This document shows positions 15,795 through 23,781 of a DNA stretch of 43,592 bases, piece by piece. The position numbers and the translations under genes are program-made. The stretch is taken from NCBI GenBank assembly GCA_900553335.1, contig USCU01000001.1:1-43592 (forward strand). Reading direction: 5' to 3'. The DNA is from an uncultured Ruminococcus sp. GTDB taxonomy: Bacteria; Bacillota; Clostridia; Oscillospirales; Ruminococcaceae. The notes beneath the pieces were generated by a model. It was given only the letters and a program-made list of their open reading frames with translations. It searched no databases and was not told where the DNA came from. Each line of letters starts with the position of its first letter. The first letter of the stretch is position 1.

Positions 15795-18700
15795 CTATAC
15801 TAAGGCGTTCACCCCCGTGTTCTTCGTATTTTTCTTGTTGAAATCTACAATAAACTCAAACAGCGTTTTTCCGTCAATCTGACCGTTAAACGTGAAACCA
15901 AGTGTCTTAAGCAGCGCAAGTATTTCTTCGAGCAATGAAATCATTTTCCTTTGGTCTTCGCTGTTGCTGTTTCCCATTATATTTTCAAGCTTTGACAACG
16001 GAGCAACTACCTCCGGATCGCTTGAAGCGTTCGGGTTATCTCCGACCATAGCAAGAGTAGGAGCAGAAACAAGACCTCCCTTTGCGAGTTTTGGTATGAG
16101 TGGAGGGTCTTCAGGCATTGAGAAATGCCAGTCGCAACCGAACAGATCTCCTATCGCTCCTGCAATGCCTCCAATTGCGTCTACAATACCGGAAACGACT
16201 TTATAAATGCCTGACCAAAGCAAATTGATACCGTCAATTATAAGATTTACTACACCTTTGACTATGCCCCAAATAGCATCCCAAATGCCCTTAAAAAAGT
16301 CTTTTATGCCGTTCCAAGCTCTCTCCCAGTCGCCGCTGAATACTCCGGCAATAAAATCAACAAGTCCCGACAAAGCATCTATAACAGGTCCTACTATGTT
16401 TCCTATCGTATCAATAACAGTAGTGATAACGCTTTTTGCAGTGTCAAGAATAGGTCTTATCACATCCCAAACCCAAGCAAAGGCATCTGAAATACCCGTC
16501 AAAATATTAGTTATCTTATCGCCTTTTTCCTTGAATACATCAGCAACTTTTTTAAAGAGCTCTTTGAGCTTTCCGAGAGTATCAATGATCAGCTTTCCTG
16601 TCCACTCTCCTATTGGCTTTAAAACTTTCTCAAAGAAGTATTCTACTCCCGGCTTTATGGCATTAATAATGTTTCCGAGCATTTCAAACGCTCCTGAAAC
16701 CATATCAAGAGTTTCCGGCAGCGCTTTCTCAAAGCCCCATTTGCCTAATGGCAGCAGGACGTTTTCAAAAGCGTCAGCTAATACTCCGCCGAGAACATCA
16801 GCTAACGGCTGAAAAGCCTCAAGCAGTCCATTTAAGCTCTCAAGAAGTGGTGTAAAATCAAGCTCTCCTGCCCATTTAGCAAAAGCTCCCGTAATTGTAT
16901 CTACCGTTCCGAAGATACTATCTAAAACCCCGAAAAGGTTTTGCATTATAGCATCTCCAAGCCCGGCTTTATTCCAAGCTTCTGTGAATTTGCCTGCAAG
17001 ATTTCCGACAAAATCACTTATATTTTTGACAATGTCAAGTATATTCCCTATAAGGCTAACTCCGACAGGACTATCAAAGGCTTTTCCGAAACTGTCTGAA
17101 ATAGCAGTAATTAAGTCAATGACATTTTTAAAGCTAGTAATAAAAGACTTAATAAGCTTTTTCCCTCTATCACCTTGATTCCAAGCCTTTTTAAAGGCAT
17201 CGGCGATTTTACCTACACTTTTGATAAGGCTTTCCACAAGCTTTAAAATACTGTTTATAAGCGCTTCGCCTGTTCCGTCAAGCCAAATTCCCTTAAAGTC
17301 TTTTCCTATATCAATAAATAGAGACTTGATACTGCTTCCTGTATTTTTTATAGCATCAAGTACGGGTTGACCGTGTTTAGCCCACGCATTTTTTATAGGC
17401 GTAAACAGCTCAGACATTACTTTTTTAAACTTAGCTCCTAAGCTTTCTGCCGCCTTGCTTCCCGTAGTGGTAACTGCGTCAAAGTCTATACCCTCATCTT
17501 CTGACGCATTACTGTCCTTACTAGTATCCTCAGCAACATTCATAACATCGTAGCTGTTTAGATACTTTTTAGCTTCTTCAGATGATTTCTTGGCAGTTTC
17601 GGACGCCTTTTTTGCCGCTTCTTTTGATTGATCGTATGTAGTACCGAAAACTCCCGAAATAAAGCTTGCAACCTTAGCCATAACCTGAGCCAATCCATTT
17701 ACAAGCTTAGTGAGTATCGGCAATACAACTGATACTACAGGCTGAAATGCTATTTTAAAATTGGCTTTGAGACTGTTCAGAGATTTTTGAAAATCCGAGG
17801 ACTGCTCCATAGCGTCAGAAAAGAGCGATTTAAGACCACGAAACGCCGTATACAGCGCCGCTGTTATGAAAGTCGCTTTGAAAACACCCTTTACCGTCTT
17901 TCCGAGCTTGCCGAAAAGACCACTTGTATGTTTTGCACTTTTGTCTGTTGACTTCAAAGCGCCCCTCAATTTAGAAAATGCTGTTTTGCCAACGCTTCCT
18001 ACCTTAGAAACGGCTGACTTAACTTTGGAGAATCCATTGCCTAACGATGAAATCCCCGACTTCAACTTTTTAACAGATGAACTGCTGATATTTTGAACCT
18101 TAGAGAAAGCAGATGATAATTTATTCTGTATGGCGTTTCCGGCACCGGAAGCTTTTGCATTTACTTCCTCTAACTTGTCTGAGACTTTGTCAAGCGCAAC
18201 AGTAGAATCATTAGACATTTTTGATATTTGAGAATTAAGCTTATCTATAGCATCTTTATCTCTCAGCACCTGACTTTCCGCTTTATATAACGCCTGTTCA
18301 AGCTTTTGCGCCACTTCGCTACCTAAGTCGGCACTATTTATCTCAGCGTATTTCTTAGCTATATTTTCTACTGCCTGCTGATCATGTGCGATCTTTGAAT
18401 ACTGGATTTCAAGCTTTTGGTTTAGTCTGTCGATCACACTTTCGGCTTCACCGTAGGGCTGCGTAAATCGTTTAACGGATTTTTCAAATTCGGAGTTGAT
18501 TTTTATTGCTTCCTCAGTTTTTTCTTTAACTTTCTCAATCCCACTTGTGTCAACATTGGTATCGGGTGGAGAATTATTATTAGGGGTATCGTCCAAATTC
18601 GGAGACTTAGTTTGCAATGAAACTTTCGCATTTGAAGTGATCTTATTTTTTATTTTCTCCGCTTGAGCAAGCTTAGTTTCAAGCATTTTTAATAGTTCTT

Positions 18701-19055
18701 CGATCTTTTGCGACGCTCCGCTCGTACTCTCGTTTATTTCGTCTAATGTGGCTTGTGTACACTTCTCTCCGTAATTCTTAACCTTATCCTGAAGCGTTTT
18801 GCACTTTTCCTGTAGTTCCTCGAACGTATCTGACTTTATCTCAAAATCGTTAATCTCCTTTTTCGCTTCCTCAAACGTCTTGCCTAGTATATCCTTAATA
18901 CGTTTTTGAACAGCGCTGAAGCTGTTTGAGATTTGGTCGGACGCTTTCTGACACGTCCCCTCAAGCTGCTTTTTGGCTTTGTCAATGCCGTATGAGGTCT
19001 TATCGTTTATCTCAAGGTCGAGATGTATTTTTCCCACCGAATTTCCCTCGCTCAT
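15795..19055 (-). CDS. Tail tape measure protein
   Basis: A 1086-residue protein that sets tail length and passes through the tail tube. The N-terminal third is helical coiled coil (about 1-330, with KTFEEAKKEINDF and LEQALYKAESQVLRDKDAI). Basic repeats follow, then hydrophobic segments near 395-415 (FKATFITAALYTAFRGL) and 440-470. Many helical G/V/I-rich stretches occupy 590-1000. The end carries the common tape-measure signature LAKGGLVSAPTLAMVGDNPNASSDPEVVAPL. By the usual scaling of about 1.5 angstrom per residue the tail would be about 160 nm (inference). It is the longest tail gene after the hub, in the standard order. Confidence 0.92.
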   Translation of the reverse strand: MSEGNSVGKIHLDLEINDKTSYGIDKAKKQLEGTCQKASDQISNSFSAVQKRIKDILGKTFEEAKKEINDFEIKSDTFEELQEKCKTLQDKVKNYGEKCTQATLDEINESTSGASQKIEELLKMLETKLAQAEKIKNKITSNAKVSLQTKSPNLDDTPNNNSPPDTNVDTSGIEKVKEKTEEAIKINSEFEKSVKRFTQPYGEAESVIDRLNQKLEIQYSKIAHDQQAVENIAKKYAEINSADLGSEVAQKLEQALYKAESQVLRDKDAIDKLNSQISKMSNDSTVALDKVSDKLEEVNAKASGAGNAIQNKLSSAFSKVQNISSSSVKKLKSGISSLGNGFSKVKSAVSKVGSVGKTAFSKLRGALKSTDKSAKHTSGLFGKLGKTVKGVFKATFITAALYTAFRGLKSLFSDAMEQSSDFQKSLNSLKANFKIAFQPVVSVVLPILTKLVNGLAQVMAKVASFISGVFGTTYDQSKEAAKKASETAKKSSEEAKKYLNSYDVMNVAEDTSKDSNASEDEGIDFDAVTTTGSKAAESLGAKFKKVMSELFTPIKNAWAKHGQPVLDAIKNTGSSIKSLFIDIGKDFKGIWLDGTGEALINSILKLVESLIKSVGKIADAFKKAWNQGDRGKKLIKSFITSFKNVIDLITAISDSFGKAFDSPVGVSLIGNILDIVKNISDFVGNLAGKFTEAWNKAGLGDAIMQNLFGVLDSIFGTVDTITGAFAKWAGELDFTPLLESLNGLLEAFQPLADVLGGVLADAFENVLLPLGKWGFEKALPETLDMVSGAFEMLGNIINAIKPGVEYFFEKVLKPIGEWTGKLIIDTLGKLKELFKKVADVFKEKGDKITNILTGISDAFAWVWDVIRPILDTAKSVITTVIDTIGNIVGPVIDALSGLVDFIAGVFSGDWERAWNGIKDFFKGIWDAIWGIVKGVVNLIIDGINLLWSGIYKVVSGIVDAIGGIAGAIGDLFGCDWHFSMPEDPPLIPKLAKGGLVSAPTLAMVGDNPNASSDPEVVAPLSKLENIMGNSNSEDQRKMISLLEEILALLKTLGFTFNGQIDGKTLFEFIVDFNKKNTKNTGVNALV

Positions 19056-19081
19056 ACCACACCACCTTTCTTATTTATTGT

Positions 19082-19504
19082 TTAGCCGAATGCCTGAGCA
19101 ATCATCTTCTGAAGTGCTGCTATATCGTTCATTCGGCTTGTCTTTGAAGCTTTAGCCTTTTGGCTTGCTTTAAACCTAGCCCATTCCCGCCTTATAGCCT
19201 TTTCATGCGGCGTAAGCTGTTTCAGCCTCTCCTTGTTTGTTTCGCACCGTATCGAAACTACACGACCCAAAGGCGTATCGTCCATAAGACCGCTTACAAG
19301 CTGCGCCCAATCGGAATACTTTAAATCGTCCTGATCACTTGGCAGTATGTGATACTGCTTTGCGATAGATTCGGCTATAAGTTGTTTGTCGTATTCGACA
19401 TCGTAATAAGCTTCGCTACTTACTGTCTTTCCCTTGAAATCGATCCTGATAAACTTCAGGCTCCTCTCCTGTTGCCGCCGCCAAAACAAGAGAAAACAGC
19501 TCAA
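19082..19504 (-). CDS. Gp15-family tail protein; probably made by frameshift from the upstream chaperone
   Basis: The 140-codon frame ends in a region matching phage Gp15 proteins: SDWAQLVSGLMDDTPLGRVVSIR then LTPHEKAIRREWARFKASQK. The only apparent initiation point, TTG at 19504, lies 89 bases inside the upstream chaperone gene and gives an unlikely N-terminus (LFWRRQQER). Gene pairs of this kind next to the tape measure usually make a fused tail assembly chaperone by ribosomal frameshifting, as lambda G/GT does. A +1 shift at TTT-C (19439-19436) would join the frames. A weak AAGG six bases before the TTG leaves independent initiation possible. Confidence 0.7.
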   Translation of the reverse strand: MSCFLLFWRRQQERSLKFIRIDFKGKTVSSEAYYDVEYDKQLIAESIAKQYHILPSDQDDLKYSDWAQLVSGLMDDTPLGRVVSIRCETNKERLKQLTPHEKAIRREWARFKASQKAKASKTSRMNDIAALQKMIAQAFG

Positions 19505-19751
19505 TATATGCCTTAAAGCTTAACTCCATTTTCTCAATCTCTGCGTATTTCTTAGGTGTAAGAAGTATCTTTAAAGCTTTGTCCGATTTATTTAAAAAGT
19601 CGTCCTTGTTTTCGTCATTTACCGAATTGACGATTTCCATAACTTTTTGAACGGTTGATTTTCTGTCGTCAACCGTGAATGTCTCATCTCCTACCTGTAC
19701 GGCAGGACGTTCGCATAAAAGTTTCTTGTCGAGTGTATATAGTTTTGCCAT
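19416..19751 (-). CDS. Tail assembly chaperone
   Basis: A 111-residue protein starting MAKLYTLDKKLLCERPAVQVGDETFTVDDRKS-type: an N-terminal beta hairpin, then helices (KSTVQKVMEIVNSVNDEN; FKAYIELFSLVLAAATGEEP). This fold outline, position just after the tail tube gene and overlap with the next frame match the short (G-like) tail chaperone of siphophages. It coats the tape measure before tube assembly. AAGGAGAAG ribosome binding site before the ATG. Its last 29 codons overlap the Gp15-like frame. Confidence 0.75.
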   Translation of the reverse strand: MAKLYTLDKKLLCERPAVQVGDETFTVDDRKSTVQKVMEIVNSVNDENKDDFLNKSDKALKILLTPKKYAEIEKMELSFKAYIELFSLVLAAATGEEPEVYQDRFQGKDSK

Positions 19752-19781
19752 AATCTTTCTTCTCCTTTTCGTTAAAAATTA

Positions 19782-19810
19782 AATCCGCCCTGCTGATTAC
19801 AGAGCGGATT
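19782..19810 (-). terminator. Partial terminator after the tail tube gene
   Basis: AATCCGC (19782-19788) and GCGGATT (19804-19810) form the stem, with an inner CTG/CAG. On the minus strand TTTAATTTTT follows. Such attenuating hairpins after the major tail gene often raise its relative expression. Confidence 0.6.
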
Positions 19811-19825
19811 ATATTAATAGTGTGT

Positions 19826-20278
19826 TTACGCTGCACTTGCCGGGGTGTATGTAGGCTCGCCGTCTGACATAACATCAAACTCAATCGGTGCAACTGCTGT
19901 TGAATCTCCCGAAGCCCAGTTCGTAACAGAAATTACGCACGGAATGAGCAAGGTAGCGCCGTCCGGGAAATTCCACTTGAATGTTGTATGCGCCTTACTT
20001 CCTGTCTCAAGGGCAAGGCTGTTAATGTAATCGTTTCCTTCGTCTCCGACATTTCTCTTTCCGCTTACAGAAATAGTAATCGACTTTCCTGTTACAAGAC
20101 GTCGTGTCCAGCCATGCTGATCGAACGGCTTCCATTCTTCTGTGTTTCCGTCAATAGAAACCGAGAAAGATTCCATATCAGCTATGGTTTTCATTGAAGC
20201 TTCTGTTTTGCCGTCTCCGCCTGTAGTATCAACCGCAAACTGATTCTCGTAAACGGGATATACTCCTGTGTTTGCCAT
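19826..20278 (-). CDS. Major tail tube protein
   Basis: A 150-residue beta-rich protein (MANTGVYPVYENQFAV ... FSVSIDGNTEEWKPFDQHGWTRRLVTGKSITISVSGKRN) with the length and pattern of TP901-1-type tail tube proteins that stack as hexamers around the tape measure. It lies between the tail terminator-type protein and the chaperones. GTGYDYI-like NDYINSLALETGSKAHTTFKWNFPDG is a typical middle section. The ribosome binding site AAGGA lies before the ATG. A hairpin follows the gene. Confidence 0.85.
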   Translation of the reverse strand: MANTGVYPVYENQFAVDTTGGDGKTEASMKTIADMESFSVSIDGNTEEWKPFDQHGWTRRLVTGKSITISVSGKRNVGDEGNDYINSLALETGSKAHTTFKWNFPDGATLLIPCVISVTNWASGDSTAVAPIEFDVMSDGEPTYTPASAA

Positions 20279-20284
20279 TTAAAA

Positions 20285-20677
20285 TCAATCCTTTCTTTGA
20301 TAAATTAATGTTGTTTCGATTGCATATTCACACACGCCCTTTTCGTCCTTGCCGATATAAAACGGCAATCGGGTTTGTGTGAACTTTACTGTGTACTCGC
20401 CTGACTGAATATTCCTCACATCGGACAAAATCTCAAATATTTCATTTGCCTTTTGTTCTGCTGCTGTGGGATTGTCAGTCCAATGTACAATAATTGATAA
20501 ATCCTTGTAAAAAAATCCTGTTTGGGATTTGCCACCCAAACAAAGCCGTTTTTGCTGCTCTTTTAGAAGGAAAACTCCTATTGCTTTCTCTTTGTTCTCG
20601 TCGAGATTTCCTGCGTAAATGTCTTCAATGTCGAGAAGTTCCGCCAGCATATCGGCAGCGTTAAGTAAAGTCATCAC
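20285..20677 (-). CDS. Minor capsid 3/tail-terminator-type protein
   Basis: A 130-residue protein with an alpha/beta pattern (MLAELLDIEDIYAGN ... DLSIIVHWTDNPTAAEQKANEIFEIL ... YAIETTLIYQRKD) fitting phage minor capsid proteins of the Minor_capsid_3 type, which sit at the head-tail junction and close the tail tube. It is one of four small genes between the capsid and tail tube genes. The start overlaps the preceding gene's end by four bases (translational coupling). Confidence 0.75.
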   Translation of the reverse strand: MMTLLNAADMLAELLDIEDIYAGNLDENKEKAIGVFLLKEQQKRLCLGGKSQTGFFYKDLSIIVHWTDNPTAAEQKANEIFEILSDVRNIQSGEYTVKFTQTRLPFYIGKDEKGVCEYAIETTLIYQRKD

Positions 20678-21096
20678 AATTTTGCTCTCCTCTTATATTC
20701 TTCTTTAAATTCTTCTGCGACAAACTCTTTTTTATCGCCTGTAAGATACGGTTCAAACCAATGTCCACTCCTGCCGTGCCGAAATTTAAGCTTACGTTCG
20801 GGTTGTGCAATGACTTTCTTTTCGCCCTTGTCAGCGAATGCTTTGCCTGAACTGCTGCCGACCATAAGCTTTTCGTAATACAAATACCGTACATATAGCG
20901 TACTGTTAGACAAGGCATATTGTTTTCCCTCTTCAATCGTATCAACTGAAAAATCGCCTTGTAACGCTCCGCTGTCGAGCGGTACAGTATCTTTGACCTC
21001 TGCCTCTACAGCTAACAACGCCGCCTTTGCCGCCTCGTCTGCCGCCTTTTTGAGTTTTTTGATTGCCGTCTGATCAATAGTAATCTTAACGCCCAT
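20674..21096 (-). CDS. Minor capsid 2/HK97 gp10-like head-tail protein
   Basis: A 140-residue protein. An N-terminal amphipathic helix (KKLKKAADEAAKAALLAVEAEVKDT) leads to VPLDSGALQGDFSV, the motif of gp10/Minor_capsid_2 proteins (V-P-x-D-S/T-G-x-L), then YVRYLYYE and a HWFEPYL region. Such proteins join the connector and tail during head completion. It overlaps the preceding and following genes by a few bases, in the normal order. Confidence 0.82.
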   Translation of the reverse strand: MGVKITIDQTAIKKLKKAADEAAKAALLAVEAEVKDTVPLDSGALQGDFSVDTIEEGKQYALSNSTLYVRYLYYEKLMVGSSSGKAFADKGEKKVIAQPERKLKFRHGRSGHWFEPYLTGDKKEFVAEEFKEEYKRRAKL

Positions 21097-21434
21097 TAAA
21101 TCAGCTCCAACATTGTGTAATTCACTGTGCCATCGGGATTTTTACCCTTGTATGAGCTTGAAATCTTGCGAACGATTGTACCGCCGTTTATCTCAACACT
21201 TCCGCTTATGGTGTCGCTGTCGGGGGTTATATCTCCGTTGAAATAAAGCTTACCCGATAGTGTTATAAGCTGCTTTTCGGCGTTTAACTTCTGCGAGGAC
21301 TTTTCATCATGAAAACATTTACCCTCAAAAACTGTCGTTTGTTTTGGAGAGCCGTCACGGTTAAGTCCGTCCGTCTGATAGATTTTGACACTCGTATTGC
21401 AAACTCTGTCGGGTACTAATGCAGGATATTTCAT
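21096..21434 (-). CDS. Minor capsid 1-type head completion protein
   Basis: A 112-residue beta-rich protein (MKYPALVPDRVCNTSVKIYQTDGLNRDG ... GKCFHDEKSSQKLNAEKQLI ... GTVNYTMLELI), in the slot and of the size of Minor_capsid_1/head-completion proteins. The start at 21434 rather than 21470 is supported by GGGGG seven bases upstream, and by its placement directly after the previous gene's stop. No catalytic motif. Confidence 0.72.
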   Translation of the reverse strand: MKYPALVPDRVCNTSVKIYQTDGLNRDGSPKQTTVFEGKCFHDEKSSQKLNAEKQLITLSGKLYFNGDITPDSDTISGSVEINGGTIVRKISSSYKGKNPDGTVNYTMLELI

Positions 21435-21435
21435 A

Positions 21436-21789
21436 TCAAATCCCCCTATAGCAAAGCCCTGTCTGCACAAGCAGGGCGTACACGTCGCTTGTCGTTGTCA
21501 CGTTTCCGATAGTAAATACTTTTGACTTGTCAAACGACATTGACACGCCCGATATGCTGTACGAAGAAAGAGGGCTGTCGAGCAGTTCAGCATTGTTATA
21601 AGCAAATTCAGCCTGCTTCTTAACGGCTTCTTTTACAATATCCTGCTGAAACCTTGTAAGATTATCAAAGCCCTGTTTTACAATTCGATTAAAAGTCAAG
21701 CTGTCAATAGCTCTGCCGGCTTCAGATAATCTCTGCTCAAGTTCGTCAAGCGGTATTTCACCGATATACTCTTCAGGACTTAAATACAT
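21436..21789 (-). CDS. Head-tail connector-like protein
   Basis: A 117-residue, largely helical protein (LDELEQRLSEAGRAIDSLTFNRIVKQGFDNLTRFQQDIVKEAVKKQAEFAYNN) with a short C-terminal beta region. This resembles the small helical adaptors (gp15-of-SPP1 type, gp6 of HK97) that bind the portal after packaging. It sits directly before the Minor_capsid_1-type gene. The family is inferred from length, helical pattern and position. Confidence 0.7.
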   Translation of the reverse strand: MYLSPEEYIGEIPLDELEQRLSEAGRAIDSLTFNRIVKQGFDNLTRFQQDIVKEAVKKQAEFAYNNAELLDSPLSSYSISGVSMSFDKSKVFTIGNVTTTSDVYALLVQTGLCYRGI

Positions 21790-21791
21790 AC

Positions 21792-22004
21792 TTACTTCTC
21801 CGTTTTCTTAAGCTTTGCTACCTGTGCCTTTAACTTCTTATTTTCCGCAATTACTTTTTCATATTCAGAGTACTTCACTGTAGACTGCGGAGAGCGTTCA
21901 ACGACATTGCCGTCATCGTCTGCAATGTCATAGCCCTGTGCAAGATATGCATCTTTTGACGCTTCATCTATGGTATAGATCTTGTTAGCCTTTATTGCTT
22001 TCAT
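21792..22004 (-). CDS. Small capsid-adjacent protein
   Basis: A 70-residue protein: MKAIKANKIYTIDEASKDAYLAQGYDI, an acidic middle, and a C-terminal coiled coil (SEYEKVIAENKKLKAQVAKLKKTEK). Small proteins starting with this YTIDE...K..Y...GYDI pattern commonly follow the major capsid gene in Firmicutes phages; the role is unknown. The start at 22004 was chosen because GGAGG sits eight bases upstream; the longer frame back to 22208 is an artefact inside the capsid gene. Its start overlaps the capsid gene end by 20 bases. Confidence 0.7.
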   Translation of the reverse strand: MKAIKANKIYTIDEASKDAYLAQGYDIADDDGNVVERSPQSTVKYSEYEKVIAENKKLKAQVAKLKKTEK

Positions 22005-22932
22005 TAACTGTACCTCCCTGTACTGGCGTTGTTGTTTCAGGTTCTGCATGAATAATACATCCGTCCTTAAACAGATGATCAATTGCGAATGTGCCGTTGT
22101 ATCTCCTGTTCTGATACAAATAGTTGTCAGATGTTCTGCTGTCAGAGCCAGGAGCAAAGAGATGAATGTAAGAGTACTTAACACGAGATACTTGTGCTTC
22201 AGGGTCAACTAAGATATAGTCGATGTTCTTCGCTGTAGTAGCCGCTTTGCAGCCCTCTGTAAAGTCATACAAAGTCTTAAAACGTGTGGAAGGTACAACA
22301 ACGATATTTCCTATATCGTCAAGAGTATGTACTCTTCTGTCGATGCCACCGCCCTGCTTGATGTCAAGAGTTCTCTGAATACCCTCAGCATTTTTTAAAA
22401 GCTTCTTGTATGACGATGTACAGTAGAGTACAAGTCTGTCAAGAGGTACTCCGCTGTCCTCTAGCTTCTCTAAATTCTCATCAAAATCTGAAAGAATGTT
22501 TGCGGTAGTTAGTGCAGTTGTCTTGATCTGAGCACCGACTCTCTTAGCCTCGGAATACAGCTTTGAGAACGTATAACTATCAAGTTCGGGAATAGCCTGT
22601 GTTCTGTCAAATCTGTTTTGAATATTTGCGAGGGAAACGATCGTATCTGTTTCATCAAAGTCCATCGGATCAACAACAAACTCGATCGAGCGGTCGTGAT
22701 CAAGCGTCTTTGTTTCAAAGTCGTTTGCATAGCTGCCCTGCTTAAAGCCGAGACTTCCTCTTGTGTGGTCCTGATAGCCCGATACCGACAATGTAGGTAT
22801 CTTAATGGTTTTTGCGCCCGTGATGTTAATATCACCGTTTGAATGATAGAGAGCGTCAGAAACGGATTCCTGACCGTAAAGCTCTCTTAGTTGATTGCTG
22901 AAATTTTCAACATAGTTAATTGTGTTTGGCAT
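21985..22932 (-). CDS. Major capsid protein, HK97-like fold
   Basis: A 315-residue capsid subunit. It begins MPNTINYVENFSNQLRELY and has an extended early part (GYQDHTRGSLGFKQG), followed by the alpha/beta P-domain-like region (DRTQAIPELDSYTFSKLYSEAK ... LDRLVLYCTSSYKKLLKNAEG). The C-terminal A-domain-like part contains VVVPSTRFKTLYDFTEG and HLFAPGSDSRTSDNYLYQNRRY. It is preceded by a scaffold gene and followed by connector genes, the classic order. AAGGAAAG ribosome binding site. No delta-domain protease is visible, so a separate scaffold is consistent. Confidence 0.88.
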   Translation of the reverse strand: MPNTINYVENFSNQLRELYGQESVSDALYHSNGDINITGAKTIKIPTLSVSGYQDHTRGSLGFKQGSYANDFETKTLDHDRSIEFVVDPMDFDETDTIVSLANIQNRFDRTQAIPELDSYTFSKLYSEAKRVGAQIKTTALTTANILSDFDENLEKLEDSGVPLDRLVLYCTSSYKKLLKNAEGIQRTLDIKQGGGIDRRVHTLDDIGNIVVVPSTRFKTLYDFTEGCKAATTAKNIDYILVDPEAQVSRVKYSYIHLFAPGSDSRTSDNYLYQNRRYNGTFAIDHLFKDGCIIHAEPETTTPVQGGTVNESNKG

Positions 22933-22952
22933 TTCTTATCACTTTCCTTTCT

Positions 22953-23525
22953 TTACTTTTTCTTCAAGCCAAATGCTTTTGACAATCTGTCATCTGAAGC
23001 GCCTTTATCGGATTCGGAGCTGTCCGCCCCAACCTTAAAGCCGCCTTTAGATTTGCCGTTTTTGTTATCCTTGCCGTCTGCTTTCCAGTCGGGGTATTTT
23101 TTTGCAACCGACTGCAACGCCGCCGAAATCTCAACACCGTCTCTCTTAACGATAGCCTCAGCAAGTGTGACCGCATCCTCCATGCAATCGAGTGCAAAAC
23201 CGATTTTCATTGCTTCGAGCTGTGTTTTCAGCGTGAGATTTTCAGCTTTAAGCTGATCTACTTCGGAGAGTTCGGGAGTTTCAGGGGCTTTACTTTCGTC
23301 ATCAGCCTTATCATCGGTTTTCTCTTCCGGTTCCTTGCCTTCGGATTTTTCCTCAGACTTTTCACCTTCACTGTTTTCGTCAGCTTGGCTTTCGTCCGGT
23401 GCTTTCTCTTCCGGCTTTTTCTCCTCCGAGTTTTCGTCCTTTTTCTCTTCGAGCTTCTCCTGCTCGGAAGCATTGGACTTCTTATCCTTTTCTTCCTCTT
23501 CGGGCTTTTTCTTTTCTTCTGCCAT
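22953..23525 (-). CDS. Capsid scaffolding protein
   Basis: A 190-residue, extremely acidic and lysine-rich protein. The first 85 residues are an EEK/EEEKDKK-rich disordered region; a coiled coil (about 90-115, SEVDQLKAENLTLKTQLEAMKIGFALD) and a C-terminal helical domain follow. This composition, directly before the major capsid gene, matches phage scaffolding proteins of the DUF4355 type, which guide procapsid assembly and leave. The start at 23525 rather than 23534 has better spacing from AAAGGA. Confidence 0.8.
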   Translation of the reverse strand: MAEEKKKPEEEEKDKKSNASEQEKLEEKKDENSEEKKPEEKAPDESQADENSEGEKSEEKSEGKEPEEKTDDKADDESKAPETPELSEVDQLKAENLTLKTQLEAMKIGFALDCMEDAVTLAEAIVKRDGVEISAALQSVAKKYPDWKADGKDNKNGKSKGGFKVGADSSESDKGASDDRLSKAFGLKKK

Positions 23526-23555
23526 TTTTCTCATTCCTTTCTAAAAATTTTATAA

Positions 23556-23642
23556 TTACTTGCGTCCGCCAAAGGTCATTATCCCGAAAATACTAACCAA
23601 CGCAACGCAGATAATCAGCGTTATTTGTACAGATACAGGCAA
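23556..23642 (-). CDS. Micro membrane peptide, TTG start
   Basis: A 28-residue single-span peptide, MPVSVQITLIICVALVSI then FGIMTFGGRK, encoded between the scaffold gene and the twin hairpins. The start is a TTG with an excellent AAAGGAGG site eight bases before it, and the stop is TAA. The composition, one hydrophobic helix with a basic end, resembles small holin-like or toxin-like peptides, but no family can be assigned. Too short for usual gene callers. Confidence 0.6.
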   Translation of the reverse strand: MPVSVQITLIICVALVSIFGIMTFGGRK

Positions 23643-23679
23643 TTAAACCGCCTCCTTTCGTAAATTTAGGCATAATAAA

Positions 23680-23703
23680 AGCACCTGAATAAATTCAAGT
23701 GCT
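23680..23703 (-). terminator. Terminator hairpin after the immunity-type gene
   Basis: AGCACCTGAA (23680-23689) pairs with TTCAAGTGCT (23694-23703); on the minus strand TTTTATT follows. It separates the MuF unit from the scaffold and capsid genes. Confidence 0.65.
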
Positions 23704-23734
23704 TAAGTCAACTATTAAATTTAGGTATACAAAT

Positions 23735-23764
23735 AGCACCTCGTAAAATCGAGGTGCTGTTTTT
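23735..23764 (+). terminator. Second hairpin sharing the AGCACCT arm
   Basis: AGCACCTCG (23735-23743) pairs perfectly with CGAGGTGCT (23750-23758). TTTTTT follows on the plus strand, whereas all neighbouring genes run on the minus strand. With the hairpin at 23680-23703 it forms a pair with a shared left arm. Confidence 0.6.
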
Positions 23765-23781
23765 TGTTTAAATTGAGATCA

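Noticed and set aside
19427..19433. Lambda-type slippery heptamer GGGAAAG in the tail chaperone overlap
   Set aside because: The reading phase is GGG-AAA-G, not G-GGA-AAG, and the required change is +1/-2, not -1.
21470..22208. Longer starts for the Minor_capsid_1-type gene and the small capsid-adjacent gene
   Set aside because: The extra N-termini lie inside upstream genes in other frames, and strong ribosome binding sites precede the shorter starts.
23258..23596. Several frames antisense or shifted within the scaffold gene
   Set aside because: They are by-products of the EEK-rich repeats and have basic or serine/phenylalanine-rich low complexity.
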